Source of the DNA: JBAXQQ01 sp037131695
GTDB lineage: Bacteria; Armatimonadota; Hebobacteria; CAIYQO01
Length of the DNA stretch: 64,000 bases
Reading direction: 5' to 3'
NCBI GenBank assembly: GCA_964638715.1
Contig: CAZWZF010000002.1
Coordinates: forward strand, 1-64,000
Positions 47,580 to 56,900 of this stretch are shown piece after piece. The notes beneath the pieces are model-generated. The model made no database searches, was not told the origin of the DNA, and saw nothing but the letters and a program-made list of their open reading frames with translations. Each line of letters opens with the position of its first letter. The first letter of the stretch is position 1. Position numbers and translations under genes: made by a program.

Positions 47580-47595
47580 CCCCAATTTATTGGGG
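47580..47595. promoter_or_regulatory. Palindrome at the parA promoter
   Basis: CCCCAATTTATTGGGG is a 16-bp palindrome lying just upstream of the AT-rich -10-like sequence and 17 nt before the parA ATG. It could be an operator for autoregulation, or simply another short repeat. Confidence 0.35.
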
Positions 47596-47612
47596 TTAGG
47601 ATAATATAATAC

Positions 47613-48395
47613 ATGGCACAAGTATTATCGATATTGAATCAGAAGGGCGGGGTAGGTAAAACTACCTGCGCGGTAAATCTCGCCGCCGGGTTGGCACTCG
47701 CCGGGCAGAGAACGTTATTAATTGATATTGACTCGCAGGGAAATGCCACTACCGGGTTAGGTGTGAAGAAAAGTACCATTACCGCATCGGTTTTTGATGT
47801 GTTGATGGGCAATGCCGAACCTGTGGATTCTATAATGAAAACTGACACAGAAAATTTACTTCTTATGCCGGCAACTTTGGAATTGGCAAATGCGGCAGTT
47901 GAATTAGCGAATATTCCTGAACGCGAGTTAGTTTTGAAAAAAAGACTTGCCGTTCTTCAAGATGATTTCGATTTTATAATCATTGATACTCCGCCATCAT
48001 TAAATACCATATCAGTGAACTGCCTGGCTGCATCAACCGGAGTGATAATACCTGTTCAGTGCGAGTTTTACTCGTTGGAAGGGCTGGCGCAATTAGAACA
48101 TACCATTAAATTAATCAAGCGCAGTTTGAACCCGAAACTTGAAATTACCGGTATTCTGCTGGTGATGGTAGGGTTGCGCGCAAAACTGTTTGGCGACGTA
48201 GTACGCACAGTGCGCCGACAATATGGTGAAAAGGTATTTAAAACTGATATTCCCCGCACGGTGAGATTTGCGGAAGCACCAAGTTTTGGCGAAACAATAT
48301 TTACATTTGACCCCCGCGGCAAAGGCGCACGGGCATTTAAAGAATTAACGAAAGAGGTAATAGAGCGATGTCATCAAAACGGCGCAGCGGTTTAG
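47613..48395 (+). CDS. parA: ParA family ATPase (chromosome partitioning)
   Basis: A 260-aa Soj-type ATPase that positions ParB-bound origins during segregation. The deviant Walker A KGGVGKTT is at 11-18; DIDSQGNATTGLG and the Walker B-type FIIIDTPPSL follow. It is the short chromosomal form without an N-terminal HTH. No clear ribosome-binding site precedes the ATG. Its 3' end overlaps the parB start by 28 nt, so translation is coupled. Chromosomal parAB often sits near oriC, but no dnaA, gidA or gidB is seen here. Confidence 0.95.
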   Translation: MAQVLSILNQKGGVGKTTCAVNLAAGLALAGQRTLLIDIDSQGNATTGLGVKKSTITASVFDVLMGNAEPVDSIMKTDTENLLLMPATLELANAAVELANIPERELVLKKRLAVLQDDFDFIIIDTPPSLNTISVNCLAASTGVIIPVQCEFYSLEGLAQLEHTIKLIKRSLNPKLEITGILLVMVGLRAKLFGDVVRTVRRQYGEKVFKTDIPRTVRFAEAPSFGETIFTFDPRGKGARAFKELTKEVIERCHQNGAAV

Positions 48396-49213
48396 GTTCC
48401 CTTATTCCCGGGGCAGAATTAGTGCCTGATTCATCGCAGGATACGGTGGATATTTCTGATATAGTGGTGAACCCATATCAGCCGCGTATGACTTTCGATG
48501 AAAGCGCGCTGGCAGATCTTACCGCATCGATTAAGCAATATGGCATTCTACAGCCGTTATCTGTCAGGCATAATGGCTTAGGCTATGAATTGATCGCCGG
48601 TGAACGAAGATGGCAGGCGGCAAAACGCGCCGGATTGCAAACTGTGCCGGTAGTTATTCGCGAATGTACCGATGAAGAGATGCTGGCGTTGGCACTGGTA
48701 GAAAATATTCAACGTGAGAATTTAAATGCAATAGAAGCCGCCCGCAGTTATAAACAGTTGTCCGAACAATTCGGCCTGACCCAGCATGATGTCGCTGATA
48801 AAGTTGGAAAAAGCCGCACCGCAGTTGCAAACACCATGCGGTTATTGGCATTACCGATTGAGATGCAGTTGGCAATTGAAGAAGGCAAAATATCTGAAGG
48901 TCATGGCCGTGCTCTATTATCAATTGATGACCCGGAAAGAAGAAAAAATCTATTTACAGCAATTAAATTAAAAGGCTTGTCAGTTCGCGAAGCAGAGGCT
49001 GTAGCATCAATTGAGCCAAAAGCAAAAAAAGAAGTAAAGAAAATTACCGCCATAGATGCAAATATGGATGCGGTAAAAAATGAATTGCAGTCCGCTCTCG
49101 GTACCCGTGTAAAGTTTCGGCAGGGGTCCAGTGCCGGTAAAGGTGTAATAGAAATCGATTATTTCACCCAGGATGACTTGGAAAGGATTTATGAAGTTAT
49201 AGTGAAGAAATAA
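48368..49213 (+). CDS. parB: ParB/Spo0J family partition protein
   Basis: A 281-aa DNA-binding CTPase clamp that loads at parS. The N-terminal region has the ParA-interacting box MSSKRRSGLGSLIPG. The CTP-binding motif is seen in IAGERRWQAAKRAG, followed by TDEEMLALALVENIQRENLN. The helix-turn-helix is LTQHDVADKVGKSRTAVANT. A C-terminal dimerisation domain ends the protein. GAGG lies upstream of the start within parA. I searched by eye for the consensus parS (TGTTTCACGTGAAACA) and found no full match. Confidence 0.95.
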   Translation: MSSKRRSGLGSLIPGAELVPDSSQDTVDISDIVVNPYQPRMTFDESALADLTASIKQYGILQPLSVRHNGLGYELIAGERRWQAAKRAGLQTVPVVIRECTDEEMLALALVENIQRENLNAIEAARSYKQLSEQFGLTQHDVADKVGKSRTAVANTMRLLALPIEMQLAIEEGKISEGHGRALLSIDDPERRKNLFTAIKLKGLSVREAEAVASIEPKAKKEVKKITAIDANMDAVKNELQSALGTRVKFRQGSSAGKGVIEIDYFTQDDLERIYEVIVKK

Positions 49214-49306
49214 AAATTATTTGCAACTGTTATTTTTGCTAAAGCGTATTAGAAAATAATTGGCATCGTTAAAGATGACCTTAAAAAATTGGGAGAGATT
49301 TTAAAA

Positions 49307-50011
49307 ATGCGTATTTCAAAGAAACAGTTATTCGGAGCAGCTTTGTTTGCCGGATTAACGCTAATGTCAGTAAATTTTGCGTTTGCGCAAGATGCACCAG
49401 CTGGTGGCCAGAAAGACCAGGCACCTAAGAAAGAAATGACAGTTGAAGAGTATTTTACGAAGTTAGACGTAAATGCTGACGGCAAATTGACCGAAGGCGA
49501 AATCAAAGCTGGACAACTGAAAGAATGGGATGCTAATGCAGACGGTGCAGTAACCCTCGAAGAGTTTAAAGCTGCCATGGCCAAAAGAAATCAGCCAAAA
49601 CCAACTGCCGAACAGAAATTTAAAGAAATGGACAAGAATGCAGATGGAAAAATTACACCAGATGAATTAACCAATGCTGAACAGTTTGCCAAGGTAGATG
49701 CTAATAAAGATGGCGCTATTACTTTAGATGAACTGAAAGCATACATGGCACCCAAAAAAGTAACTCCTGAAGAAAGATTCAAGAAAATGGATAAGAATGC
49801 TGATGGGAAAATTACTCCTGATGAATTAACTAATGCTGAACAGTTTGCAAAAATTGATGCAGATAAAGATGGAGCAATTACCCTTGACGAGTTTAAAGCA
49901 TTCATGGCAAAAGACCAGCCCAAAGATAAACCAAAAGACCAGCCTAAAGATAAACCAAAAGATCAACCGAAAGATCAGCCAAAAGATCAACCGAAAGACC
50001 AGCCGAAATAA
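49307..50011 (+). CDS. Secreted EF-hand calcium-binding protein
   Basis: A 234-aa exported protein starting at 49307 (MRISKKQL), with GGGAGAGA upstream; the TTG frame further upstream is less likely. Signal peptide: about 1-25, ending FAFAQ. Six EF-hand loops are visible (DVNADGKLTEGE, DANADGAVTLEE, DKNADGKITPDE twice, DANKDGAITLDE, DADKDGAITLDE), each with Asp/Asn at loop positions 1, 3 and 5 and Glu at 12. The pairs around 49.63 and 49.80 kb are recent duplications. The tail is a PKDQ/PKDK repeat. It probably binds periplasmic or extracellular Ca2+. Confidence 0.9.
   Translation: MRISKKQLFGAALFAGLTLMSVNFAFAQDAPAGGQKDQAPKKEMTVEEYFTKLDVNADGKLTEGEIKAGQLKEWDANADGAVTLEEFKAAMAKRNQPKPTAEQKFKEMDKNADGKITPDELTNAEQFAKVDANKDGAITLDELKAYMAPKKVTPEERFKKMDKNADGKITPDELTNAEQFAKIDADKDGAITLDEFKAFMAKDQPKDKPKDQPKDKPKDQPKDQPKDQPKDQPK
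49909..50008 (+). repeat. 12-bp tandem repeat encoding PKD(Q/K)
   Basis: About eight copies of a 12-nt unit encode the Pro-Lys-Asp-Gln/Lys tail of the EF-hand protein. Copies differ mainly at third codon positions. Such repeats vary in number by slippage between strains. Confidence 0.8.
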
Positions 50012-50053
50012 GGCAATATAAAAATAAAGTATTTCGGGGAGAGATACTTTGTG

Positions 50054-50090
50054 ATAGCGTGCGATATATGAATAAAATATCGCACGCTAT
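50054..50090 (+). terminator. Rho-independent terminator, EF-hand gene
   Basis: A perfect 14-bp stem (50054-50067 with 50077-50090), loop 9 nt, is followed by TATTTTATTA. It ends the EF-hand transcript. The convergent M24 peptidase stop is 7 nt further on. Confidence 0.88.
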
Positions 50091-50097
50091 TATTTTA

Positions 50098-51282
50098 TTA
50101 AATGGAAATGATATCTCGCGGGCAAGTTGTTAATATTTGGGGCGCACCATTTTTCACAACAATAGTATCCTCAATGCCAATAATTCCAATGCCGGGCAAT
50201 CCTACTTTAGGCTCAATTGCTATCGTCATATTTTCTTCTATTTCATCTTTCATACCGGGTGCAAGGAAAGGCGGCTCATCTAATTCCAGCCCGACACCAT
50301 GACCGACGAATTTCACTTTTTCAGTTCCATATCCCATGTATTCGTTTTCATATCCCATATCTTTTGCTAATTTTGCGGATAGGTAATAGACTGACTCCCA
50401 GGTTACCCCGGGTCGAATAAAGTTAAATATCTCTTCTTCTATTTTCAACATAGCATGATATGCCTTTGAAACCTGTGACGGTAATTCGCCAATACATGCC
50501 ATCCTGGTTTGGTCCAGAATATATCCCTGGCGTACAAATGCAAAATCAATGATGATTGGCGTATTATCTGGAATAATATTATCAGTTGCTCCATACGGTA
50601 TTGCACTGCATAGTCCGGTACCACCGCAAACACCTTCAAATTTTGTACCGGCAAGACTATTAGTACCACTTGAAACAACTCCAAACCCGGACATCTCTAC
50701 ACCTTCGCGACGACACCTTATAAGAGCGTCATGGCCTTGATTGCGGAGATAAAATTCTAAGTTCGCGCTTAATTCCAGTTCTGTCATTCTTTTCTTATAA
50801 GCTTTTCGGGCTATTCCGGGTATTTTATGCATGATTTTACCGGACTCTTCCAGAATTGCGATTTCTTCAATAGATTTCACCATCCGCAATTTCTTGATGT
50901 CCCAACTGGTGTCTATCCATTCTGCACCAGGTAATATTTGCTGTAAACGTAAAAATGAAGAATAGGATATGACATCAGATGCAATGCCGAAGCGCGTCAT
51001 CTGTGTGATATTTTCATTTTCAAGTATCTCTTTCATTTGGGTTGAACTTTTAAAAGGATAACTGCGCATATCACCTATTTCATGCTGCATCCTGTCTATA
51101 GATTTTCTCGCAATTGCAAACGGATTGCCTGTTGCAGGAATGAAAAGATATAGCGGTTGTATAGAGCCGGAGTAATAAAAAATATCTGGCGCATAATGAA
51201 GTACAACACAGTCAAGTTTTGCAGCAATAAGAAATGCTTGTAATTTTTCAATTCTATTATTCATATATCTAAATTTGTTCAT
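50098..51282 (-). CDS. Xaa-Pro aminopeptidase-like M24 peptidase
   Basis: A 394-aa metallopeptidase of the M24 (pita-bread) family, resembling prolidase or Xaa-Pro aminopeptidase. The N-terminal creatinase-like domain covers about 1-150. Metal ligands in the catalytic domain are visible: Asp in IIDFAFV, Asp in GYILDQTRM, His in FVGHGVGLELDEPP, Glu in AIEPKVG, and Glu in GIEDTIVV. There is no signal peptide, so it cleaves proline-containing peptides in the cytoplasm. An internal ATG at 51264 is an alternative start. It is divergent from the Pho locus. Confidence 0.92.
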   Translation of the reverse strand: MNKFRYMNNRIEKLQAFLIAAKLDCVVLHYAPDIFYYSGSIQPLYLFIPATGNPFAIARKSIDRMQHEIGDMRSYPFKSSTQMKEILENENITQMTRFGIASDVISYSSFLRLQQILPGAEWIDTSWDIKKLRMVKSIEEIAILEESGKIMHKIPGIARKAYKKRMTELELSANLEFYLRNQGHDALIRCRREGVEMSGFGVVSSGTNSLAGTKFEGVCGGTGLCSAIPYGATDNIIPDNTPIIIDFAFVRQGYILDQTRMACIGELPSQVSKAYHAMLKIEEEIFNFIRPGVTWESVYYLSAKLAKDMGYENEYMGYGTEKVKFVGHGVGLELDEPPFLAPGMKDEIEENMTIAIEPKVGLPGIGIIGIEDTIVVKNGAPQILTTCPRDIISI

Positions 51283-51354
51283 TCAAGCAGTATTTCCTTC
51301 ATTTAAAGATTGTGTTAAAAACTCTTTTAAAAATTAATTTTTATAAAATACCAT

Positions 51355-51390
51355 CTTAACGCAATCCTAACAATTAAGAGGGATTATACT
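51355..51390 (+). promoter_or_regulatory. Candidate Pho box and -10 box upstream of the porin-pst operon
   Basis: Two 11-bp direct repeats begin CTTAAC (51355) and CCTAAC (51366), in the place of a -35 element. They end 8 nt before TATACT (51385-51390). PhoB-type activators bind 11-bp direct repeats about 10 nt upstream of the -10, so the spacing fits control by the PhoB encoded downstream. A ~115-nt leader would precede the porin ATG. Confidence 0.5.
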
Positions 51391-51513
51391 CATGGATTAA
51401 ATGGAAAGTAATCCAAAGAATAAAAAATGGGAAAAGGCGCCTTCCCAATGCAAATGGGGTAATCATATCCCGCAAAATATTTCCTGTGAATGCTGAAAAG
51501 GAGCATACTTGAA

Positions 51514-52674
51514 ATGAAGCTTAAAGTAGCACTCGGTGTTATATTATTAACACTGACCCCAATGGCAGTATTCTGCCAAACCGCTGATGCGGACACTAAA
51601 GCTGCAATCGAAAAATTGCAGGCACAAATTGATACTTTGAAATCGCAGGTTGGCGATCCAGAAGGTGGAATTCAAACTAACATTGCTGATGTATCGAAGT
51701 TGAAGAAAGTAACTTTTTCCGGTTATGCTCAATTACGAGCAGATTGGAAACAGGATGCAACTAATTCAGTTACCGGTGGAGACCAGCGCATTAACTTTTC
51801 ACAGCGTCGAGTACGCCTAAAAGTTACTGGCACCCCGACAGATTCAACAAGTGTTGTATTCCAGTCTGATATGGGTGATAAAGGTTTCGTAATGAAAGAC
51901 GCCTATATCGATTATAAACCAACTGGCGATCCTATCACTGGTGTAACAGCTACTATAGGTCAGTTCGCAATTCCATTTGGATACCAGAATGCCGCATCTT
52001 CTTCATCAATGGATACACCGGAACGCTCACAGATTGTTCGCGATTTGTTCCCTGATGAATACGACCGCGGAATTAAACTATCGTCAAAGACTGCAGGTAT
52101 GGTACGTTGGGATGTTGCATTATTATCCGGTGCAGGCATGAATAATGCTGATACAAGCCAGAATAAAGATATTGTTGGACGTCTTCGCTTAAAACCGACT
52201 CAGTCTTTAGATTGTGGAGTTTCTTATTACAAAGGTGGAAGACAGTATGTCGGTAGCACCGCCGCTGTAGTAGGCCCGCCAGCAGTACCTGCTGCTGCTG
52301 TAAACATAAAAAACAGAGAAAATACTGGTGTAGATTTTCAGTATTACACCGAAAACATGAGCTTTAAAGGCGAGATTATTTCTGGTGATAAAATTACTGT
52401 TGGATCAGCAGGAGCACCTGGTAAAGCTCAGCGCGAAAGTGGTTACTATTTAACTTCAACATACAATGTAACTCCTAAAAATATGGCAGTATGTATGTAT
52501 GAGTCTTATCATATTGCTGGCGATACCGCTGGTAACCGCAAGATTGTTACTTTAGGTGTAAATCACTATTTAGATACAAATACTAAATTACGATTCTTTT
52601 ACATATGGAAAGTAGAACAAAAAACACAGAGCAACAATAACAATGCATTCGTAGAAGTGCTAAGCACATTCTAA
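51514..52674 (+). CDS. Phosphate-selective porin (OprO/OprP-type)
   Basis: A 386-aa outer-membrane porin. The start at 51514 gives a signal peptide ending AVFCQ, with AAAGGAG upstream; the upstream ATG at 51490 would use up that site. A short helical segment (about 24-48, AAIEKLQAQIDTLKSQV) may form a trimeric coiled coil. The barrel follows: FSGYAQLRADWKQDA, INFSQRRVRLKVTGT, ATIGQFAIPFGYQN, then RDLFPDEYDRGIKL. The protein ends in a hydrophobic/aromatic strand (FVEVLSTF). Its position directly before pstS strongly suggests phosphate or polyphosphate uptake across the outer membrane. Confidence 0.85.
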   Translation: MKLKVALGVILLTLTPMAVFCQTADADTKAAIEKLQAQIDTLKSQVGDPEGGIQTNIADVSKLKKVTFSGYAQLRADWKQDATNSVTGGDQRINFSQRRVRLKVTGTPTDSTSVVFQSDMGDKGFVMKDAYIDYKPTGDPITGVTATIGQFAIPFGYQNAASSSSMDTPERSQIVRDLFPDEYDRGIKLSSKTAGMVRWDVALLSGAGMNNADTSQNKDIVGRLRLKPTQSLDCGVSYYKGGRQYVGSTAAVVGPPAVPAAAVNIKNRENTGVDFQYYTENMSFKGEIISGDKITVGSAGAPGKAQRESGYYLTSTYNVTPKNMAVCMYESYHIAGDTAGNRKIVTLGVNHYLDTNTKLRFFYIWKVEQKTQSNNNNAFVEVLSTF

Positions 52675-52697
52675 GCGAATTAAAAGGGAGAAATTAA

Positions 52698-53528
52698 ATG
52701 AAAAAACAGTTTACCATAGCAGTAATCAGTCTGCTAATCGCAGCCGGAAGCGTTATCGCCGGTATAGTAGTCAAGGGTTCAGATACTATGGCAATGCTCG
52801 GGCAAGGTTGGGCAGAAGCGTATACACAATCTCATCCTGGTGCTGATATATCAGTACAAGGTGGCGGTTCAGGAACAGGCATTGCCGCTCTTATCGCAGG
52901 GAGCTGTGATATTTGCCAGGCGTCCCGTGCAATCAAAGAAAAAGAAATTGATAAATGCCGCGAACGCAACATTTACCCGGTAGCAACCACAGTTGCAATG
53001 GACGGAGTAGCATTTGCAGTTAATTCAGCAAACCCGATTAAATCATTAACTATGGAACAATTGAAAGGTATTTATACCGGACAAATCACTAATTGGAATC
53101 AGGTTGGCGGCAATGACATGAAGATTGTTGTTCTTTCCCGCGAAAACTCATCAGGAACTTATGCCTATGTTCAAGAGTTTGTATTGGGAAATGCCCGTTA
53201 TGCATCAACAGCTTTGATGATGCCGACTACCAAGGCTATCCAAGCTGAAGTTGCTAATAATGCCCGCGCTATCGGTTATGGTGGTGAAGCATATTTTAAA
53301 AATAAAGCTTCTGTAAAAGTTCTTACAATTGCCGCAAAAGCTGGTGCAACACCTGTTTATCCTACTGATGACAATGTACGTTCAAAGAAATACCCTATCA
53401 GTCGTCCATTATTTTTCTATACCAATGGAAAACCGGCAGGACAAGTTAAAAACTTCGTTAACTTCTGCCTGAGTGAAGAAGGACAAACTATAGCAGAAAA
53501 GCTCGGATATGTAGCTTTAAAGAAATAG
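52698..53528 (+). CDS. pstS: Phosphate ABC transporter substrate-binding protein
   Basis: A 276-aa periplasmic phosphate-binding protein. Signal peptide: 1-22. Phosphate-contact segments are KGSDTMAMLGQGW, GGGSGTGIAALIAG (about 55-68), and SRENSSGTYAYVQE (about 151-164). It follows the porin by 23 nt with GGGAGA upstream. A 13-bp hairpin after its stop may protect its mRNA and raise its level relative to pstC. Confidence 0.96.
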   Translation: MKKQFTIAVISLLIAAGSVIAGIVVKGSDTMAMLGQGWAEAYTQSHPGADISVQGGGSGTGIAALIAGSCDICQASRAIKEKEIDKCRERNIYPVATTVAMDGVAFAVNSANPIKSLTMEQLKGIYTGQITNWNQVGGNDMKIVVLSRENSSGTYAYVQEFVLGNARYASTALMMPTTKAIQAEVANNARAIGYGGEAYFKNKASVKVLTIAAKAGATPVYPTDDNVRSKKYPISRPLFFYTNGKPAGQVKNFVNFCLSEEGQTIAEKLGYVALKK

Positions 53529-53540
53529 GTTGGCTTAATG

Positions 53541-53572
53541 TGGTTACCGTACTAATTCAAGTACGGTAACCA
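53541..53572 (+). promoter_or_regulatory. Intercistronic hairpin between pstS and pstC
   Basis: A perfect 13-bp stem (53541-53553 with 53560-53572) with a 6-nt loop is not followed by a T-run. In binding-protein transport operons such hairpins often stabilise the upstream mRNA or cause partial termination. Confidence 0.7.
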
Positions 53573-53593
53573 ATATTAATAGGTGGATAATAA

Positions 53594-54499
53594 ATGAGTG
53601 ACATGAAGAAAAAGTTTAAGTTTAGAAATATAGTTGAATATATCATTGAGAAATTAATTTTCTTTAGTGGTATAGCAACTATTTTATTTGTTATATTTAT
53701 CCTTGCATTTATTACTTATGATGCATTTCCTATTTTTAAAACAAATACTTTACAAAGTATGGTGTTTGGAAAAGACTGGTACCCGGTTCCAGACGATGTT
53801 TTCGGAATGCTGCCTTTAATTTTAGGCTCTTTATTAGTTACAGCAGGATCAATTATAATTGGTGTGCCGGTAGGTGTCGCAGCCGCAATATATATTGGTG
53901 AAGTAGCCCCACCCAAATTACGAGAAATATTGAAACCAACAGTTGAAGTGTTAGCGGCTATCCCATCAGTTGTTATTGGATTTATTGGATTATTACTGTT
54001 AGCTCCATATCTAATGAATCACCTTGATAAGTATATGGTTACTGGACAAGCGGCGATCACTGGCGCAATAATGCTGGCTTTTATGTCAATGCCAACAATT
54101 ATTTCAATTTCTGAGGATGCGTTAAATGCTGTCCCAGGAGAATATAAAGCTGCAGCGTATGCGTTAGGTGCAACAAAATGGCAAACAATTATTCGTGTGA
54201 TAGTTCCTGCTGCAAAAAGTGGAATCCTCGCAGCGGTAATGTTGGGCATAGGAAGATCTATAGGTGAAACGATGACTGTAATGATGGTTACTGGCAATGC
54301 AGCGGTAGTACCAGAAAATTGGAAAGCTATATTCATGCCAATACGAACTATGACAGCAACAATTGCTGCCGAAATGGGTGAGACAGCACGAGAAACGCCA
54401 CATTTTCACGCTTTATTTATGATTGGAGTATTGTTGTTTACTATCACATTTATCATTAATTTTATTGCAGATTTAGCACTTAGAAGGGTAAAAAAATAA
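53594..54499 (+). CDS. pstC: Phosphate ABC transporter permease PstC
   Basis: A 301-aa inner-membrane permease with six membrane helices. The EAA loop is seen in YKAAAYALGATKWQTIIRVIVP, here located at about 180-201, which docks with PstB. MLGIGRSIGETMTVMMVTGN is the adjoining conserved stretch. The conserved loop AIPSVVIGFIGLLLLAP is typical of PstC. It is followed 2 nt later by pstA. Confidence 0.95.
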   Translation: MSDMKKKFKFRNIVEYIIEKLIFFSGIATILFVIFILAFITYDAFPIFKTNTLQSMVFGKDWYPVPDDVFGMLPLILGSLLVTAGSIIIGVPVGVAAAIYIGEVAPPKLREILKPTVEVLAAIPSVVIGFIGLLLLAPYLMNHLDKYMVTGQAAITGAIMLAFMSMPTIISISEDALNAVPGEYKAAAYALGATKWQTIIRVIVPAAKSGILAAVMLGIGRSIGETMTVMMVTGNAAVVPENWKAIFMPIRTMTATIAAEMGETARETPHFHALFMIGVLLFTITFIINFIADLALRRVKK

Positions 54500-54501
54500 T
54501 T

Positions 54502-55350
54502 ATGAAAATGCGTAATGTATCCCAGTTCATATCTTTTTCCATCTTACGTCTTATTATCTTGGTGGTAGTTGTGCCGGTAATTTTCGTTATATTTGTACTT
54601 TTCAAAAATGGCTGGAGTGCAATGAGTTGGCATTTTATTATGACGCCACCATCAGGAGATTTAACTAAAGGTGGTTTATTATTGCCTATAGTTGGAACCT
54701 TATATTTAGTTGGATTAACAATACTGTTTGCATTGCCTTTGGGGTTATTATCAGCGATATATTTATCCGAATATGCAAAACAAGGTAAACTGATTCGAAT
54801 TGTTAGATTAGCCATCGTAAACCTTGCCGGTGTACCATCAATTGTATATGGACTTTTTGGATATGGTGTTTTTTGTTTAATGTTGAATATGCATGAATCA
54901 ATTCTTGCAGGTTCAATGACGCTGGCGATATTGATTTTGCCGGTAATTATTGTTGCATCTGAGGAAGCATTAACTGCTGTCCCACAAGGATTTCGTGAAG
55001 CAAGTTTAGCGTTGGGTGCAACGAAATGGCAAACTACATATAAAGTCGTATTACCAAATGCCTTGCCGGGAATAATAACAGGAGCAATTCTGGGCATAAG
55101 CAGAGCAGCAGGAGAAACTGCACCTATTCTATTTACTGTTGTTGCTGCCTATATGCATGATTTGCCAAAATCTCTATTTGATAAATGTATGGCATTGCCG
55201 TATCATTTGTATAATATATCTACACAGGTTCCGGATGCACCCCTGAATATACAATGGGGAACGGCTTTAACTTTGTTAATTATTGCTGTAGGGTTAAATA
55301 TTGCAGCATCTTTTATACGTGTTCATTTCCGCAAGAACCGTGCCTGGTAA
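54502..55350 (+). CDS. pstA: Phosphate ABC transporter permease PstA
   Basis: A 282-aa permease with six membrane helices, partner of PstC. VNLAGVPSIVYGLFGYGVF and the EAA loop FREASLALGATKWQTTYKV identify it, with ILGISRAAGETAPILFTV following. The N-terminus is shorter than some homologues but complete. It lies 16 nt before pstB. Confidence 0.95.
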   Translation: MKMRNVSQFISFSILRLIILVVVVPVIFVIFVLFKNGWSAMSWHFIMTPPSGDLTKGGLLLPIVGTLYLVGLTILFALPLGLLSAIYLSEYAKQGKLIRIVRLAIVNLAGVPSIVYGLFGYGVFCLMLNMHESILAGSMTLAILILPVIIVASEEALTAVPQGFREASLALGATKWQTTYKVVLPNALPGIITGAILGISRAAGETAPILFTVVAAYMHDLPKSLFDKCMALPYHLYNISTQVPDAPLNIQWGTALTLLIIAVGLNIAASFIRVHFRKNRAW

Positions 55351-55366
55351 TAAATTGGGAGGAGAA

Positions 55367-56200
55367 ATGGCCATTTCAATGATGGATAAAAGAGGTAATA
55401 CTGATATGTTGATAACTGAAAAAAAACAGATTAGTACTAATGAAGCAATTGAAAAGATTAAAATTGAAAATGTGAATTTCTATTATGGTTCACATCAAGC
55501 CTTGATTAATGTAAGTATGAATATCAAGTCAAATCAAGTTACTGCATTAATCGGACCTTCAGGATGTGGAAAATCAACTTTTCTAAGATTGCTTAATCGA
55601 ATGAATGATATTATTCCTTATGCTAAAATGGAAGGAAAGATATCAATAGGTGATTGTGATATTTACGATAAAACAACTGATGTAGTTGAATTACGTAAAA
55701 GGGTAGGTATGGTATTTCAAAAACCAAATCCATTTCCAAAATCTATTTATGAAAATATTGCTTTTGGTCCACGAATTCATGGTGTTAAGTCAAAATCAGC
55801 ATTGAACGATTTAGTTGAATCAAGTTTAAAGGCGGCAGGTTTGTGGAATGAAGTAAAAGATAGAATTCATAATAATGCCATGGGATTATCCGGCGGTCAG
55901 CAGCAACGGTTATGTATTGCAAGGGTGTTAGCCGTTAATCCTGATGTAGTATTGATGGATGAACCTTGCTCTGCGCTGGATCCTATATCAACATCCCGAA
56001 TTGAAGATTTGATGAATGAGTTGAAAACGCAATATACAATTGTAATTGTAACGCATAATATGCAGCAAGCTGCCCGCGTATCTGAAGAAACAGGTTTTTT
56101 TCTTAATGGCGAGATGATTGAGTTTGCAAAATCAGAAATAATTTTCACTGATCCGCGCGATAAGCGGACAGAAGATTACATAACCGGAAGATTCGGGTAA
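55367..56200 (+). CDS. pstB: Phosphate ABC transporter ATP-binding protein
   Basis: A 277-aa ATPase that powers PstCA. Walker A GPSGCGKST, Q-loop MVFQKPNPFPKSI, signature LSGGQQQRLCIARV, Walker B VVLMDEPCSALDP and H-loop VIVTHNMQQAARV are all intact. I choose the start at 55367 (MAISMMDK) because GGGAGGAGAA precedes it; the longer frame overlaps pstA. The N-terminal ~30 residues before the ABC fold are less conserved. Confidence 0.96.
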   Translation: MAISMMDKRGNTDMLITEKKQISTNEAIEKIKIENVNFYYGSHQALINVSMNIKSNQVTALIGPSGCGKSTFLRLLNRMNDIIPYAKMEGKISIGDCDIYDKTTDVVELRKRVGMVFQKPNPFPKSIYENIAFGPRIHGVKSKSALNDLVESSLKAAGLWNEVKDRIHNNAMGLSGGQQQRLCIARVLAVNPDVVLMDEPCSALDPISTSRIEDLMNELKTQYTIVIVTHNMQQAARVSEETGFFLNGEMIEFAKSEIIFTDPRDKRTEDYITGRFG

Positions 56201-56212
56201 AATGGAGGGGAT

Positions 56213-56890
56213 ATGAGAAGTCATTTAGAACGTGAATTTGAGAAATTAAAAAAATTAATACTTTCTTTATCAGCGGATGTTGAAGAAAATGTTATGAAAG
56301 CTGTTGATTCTGTTATTAATCGCGATCCTGTAATTGGTGAAGAAGTGATTATTGCTGATGAAGAAATAGATTTCACTGAAGTTAATGTTGAGGAAGAAGT
56401 ATTGAAAATACTTGCTCTTCACCAGCCTGTTGCAGGTGATTTGCGATATGCAATGGCGATTATGAAAATCAATAATGATTTGGAAAGAGTGGGGGATGAA
56501 GCAGTGAATATTGCTGAACGCGCCATTTTCCTGTCCAATCATCCATTACCGATTCCGCCTTTTGATTTTAGCATTATGGCTCGTAAAACCCAGAATATGC
56601 TGAGGATGAGCCTGGATTCCTTAATGAATTATGATATCATAACAGCAAAGAAAGTTTGTCAGATGGATGATGAAGTTGATGAATTAAACAAGATGATGTA
56701 TTCACAGATACAAACAGCTATCAGACAAAATCCGGAATATGTAGAAAATCTTATTCATCTTTTGTCAATTTCTCGTCATTTGGAACGAATCGCAGACTAT
56801 GCAACAAATATTTCCGAAGATGTAATTTATATGATAGAAGGTACAATTATTCGGCATAAAACAGAGATATTTTTATCTAATGATAATTAA
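56213..56890 (+). CDS. phoU: Phosphate signalling complex protein PhoU
   Basis: A 225-aa all-helical protein made of two three-helix PhoU domains. PhoU links the Pst transporter to PhoR and keeps the Pho regulon off when phosphate is plentiful. Metal-binding-type acidic motifs occur in both halves: DLERVGDEAVNIAE (about 84-97) and HLERIADYATNISED (about 188-202). GGAGGGG precedes the start. Confidence 0.95.
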   Translation: MRSHLEREFEKLKKLILSLSADVEENVMKAVDSVINRDPVIGEEVIIADEEIDFTEVNVEEEVLKILALHQPVAGDLRYAMAIMKINNDLERVGDEAVNIAERAIFLSNHPLPIPPFDFSIMARKTQNMLRMSLDSLMNYDIITAKKVCQMDDEVDELNKMMYSQIQTAIRQNPEYVENLIHLLSISRHLERIADYATNISEDVIYMIEGTIIRHKTEIFLSNDN

Positions 56891-56900
56891 AGGGTGATAA

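Larger units (their letters stand above)
47041..47612. other. 570-nt intergenic region with palindromic repeats before parA
   Basis: No gene is visible. The region contains a cluster of GC-rich palindromes (47335-47500) in otherwise AT-rich DNA, a CCCCAA/TTGGGG palindrome at 47580-47595, and an AT-rich promoter-like stretch (TATAAT at 47605-47610) next to the parA start. Confidence 0.6.
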
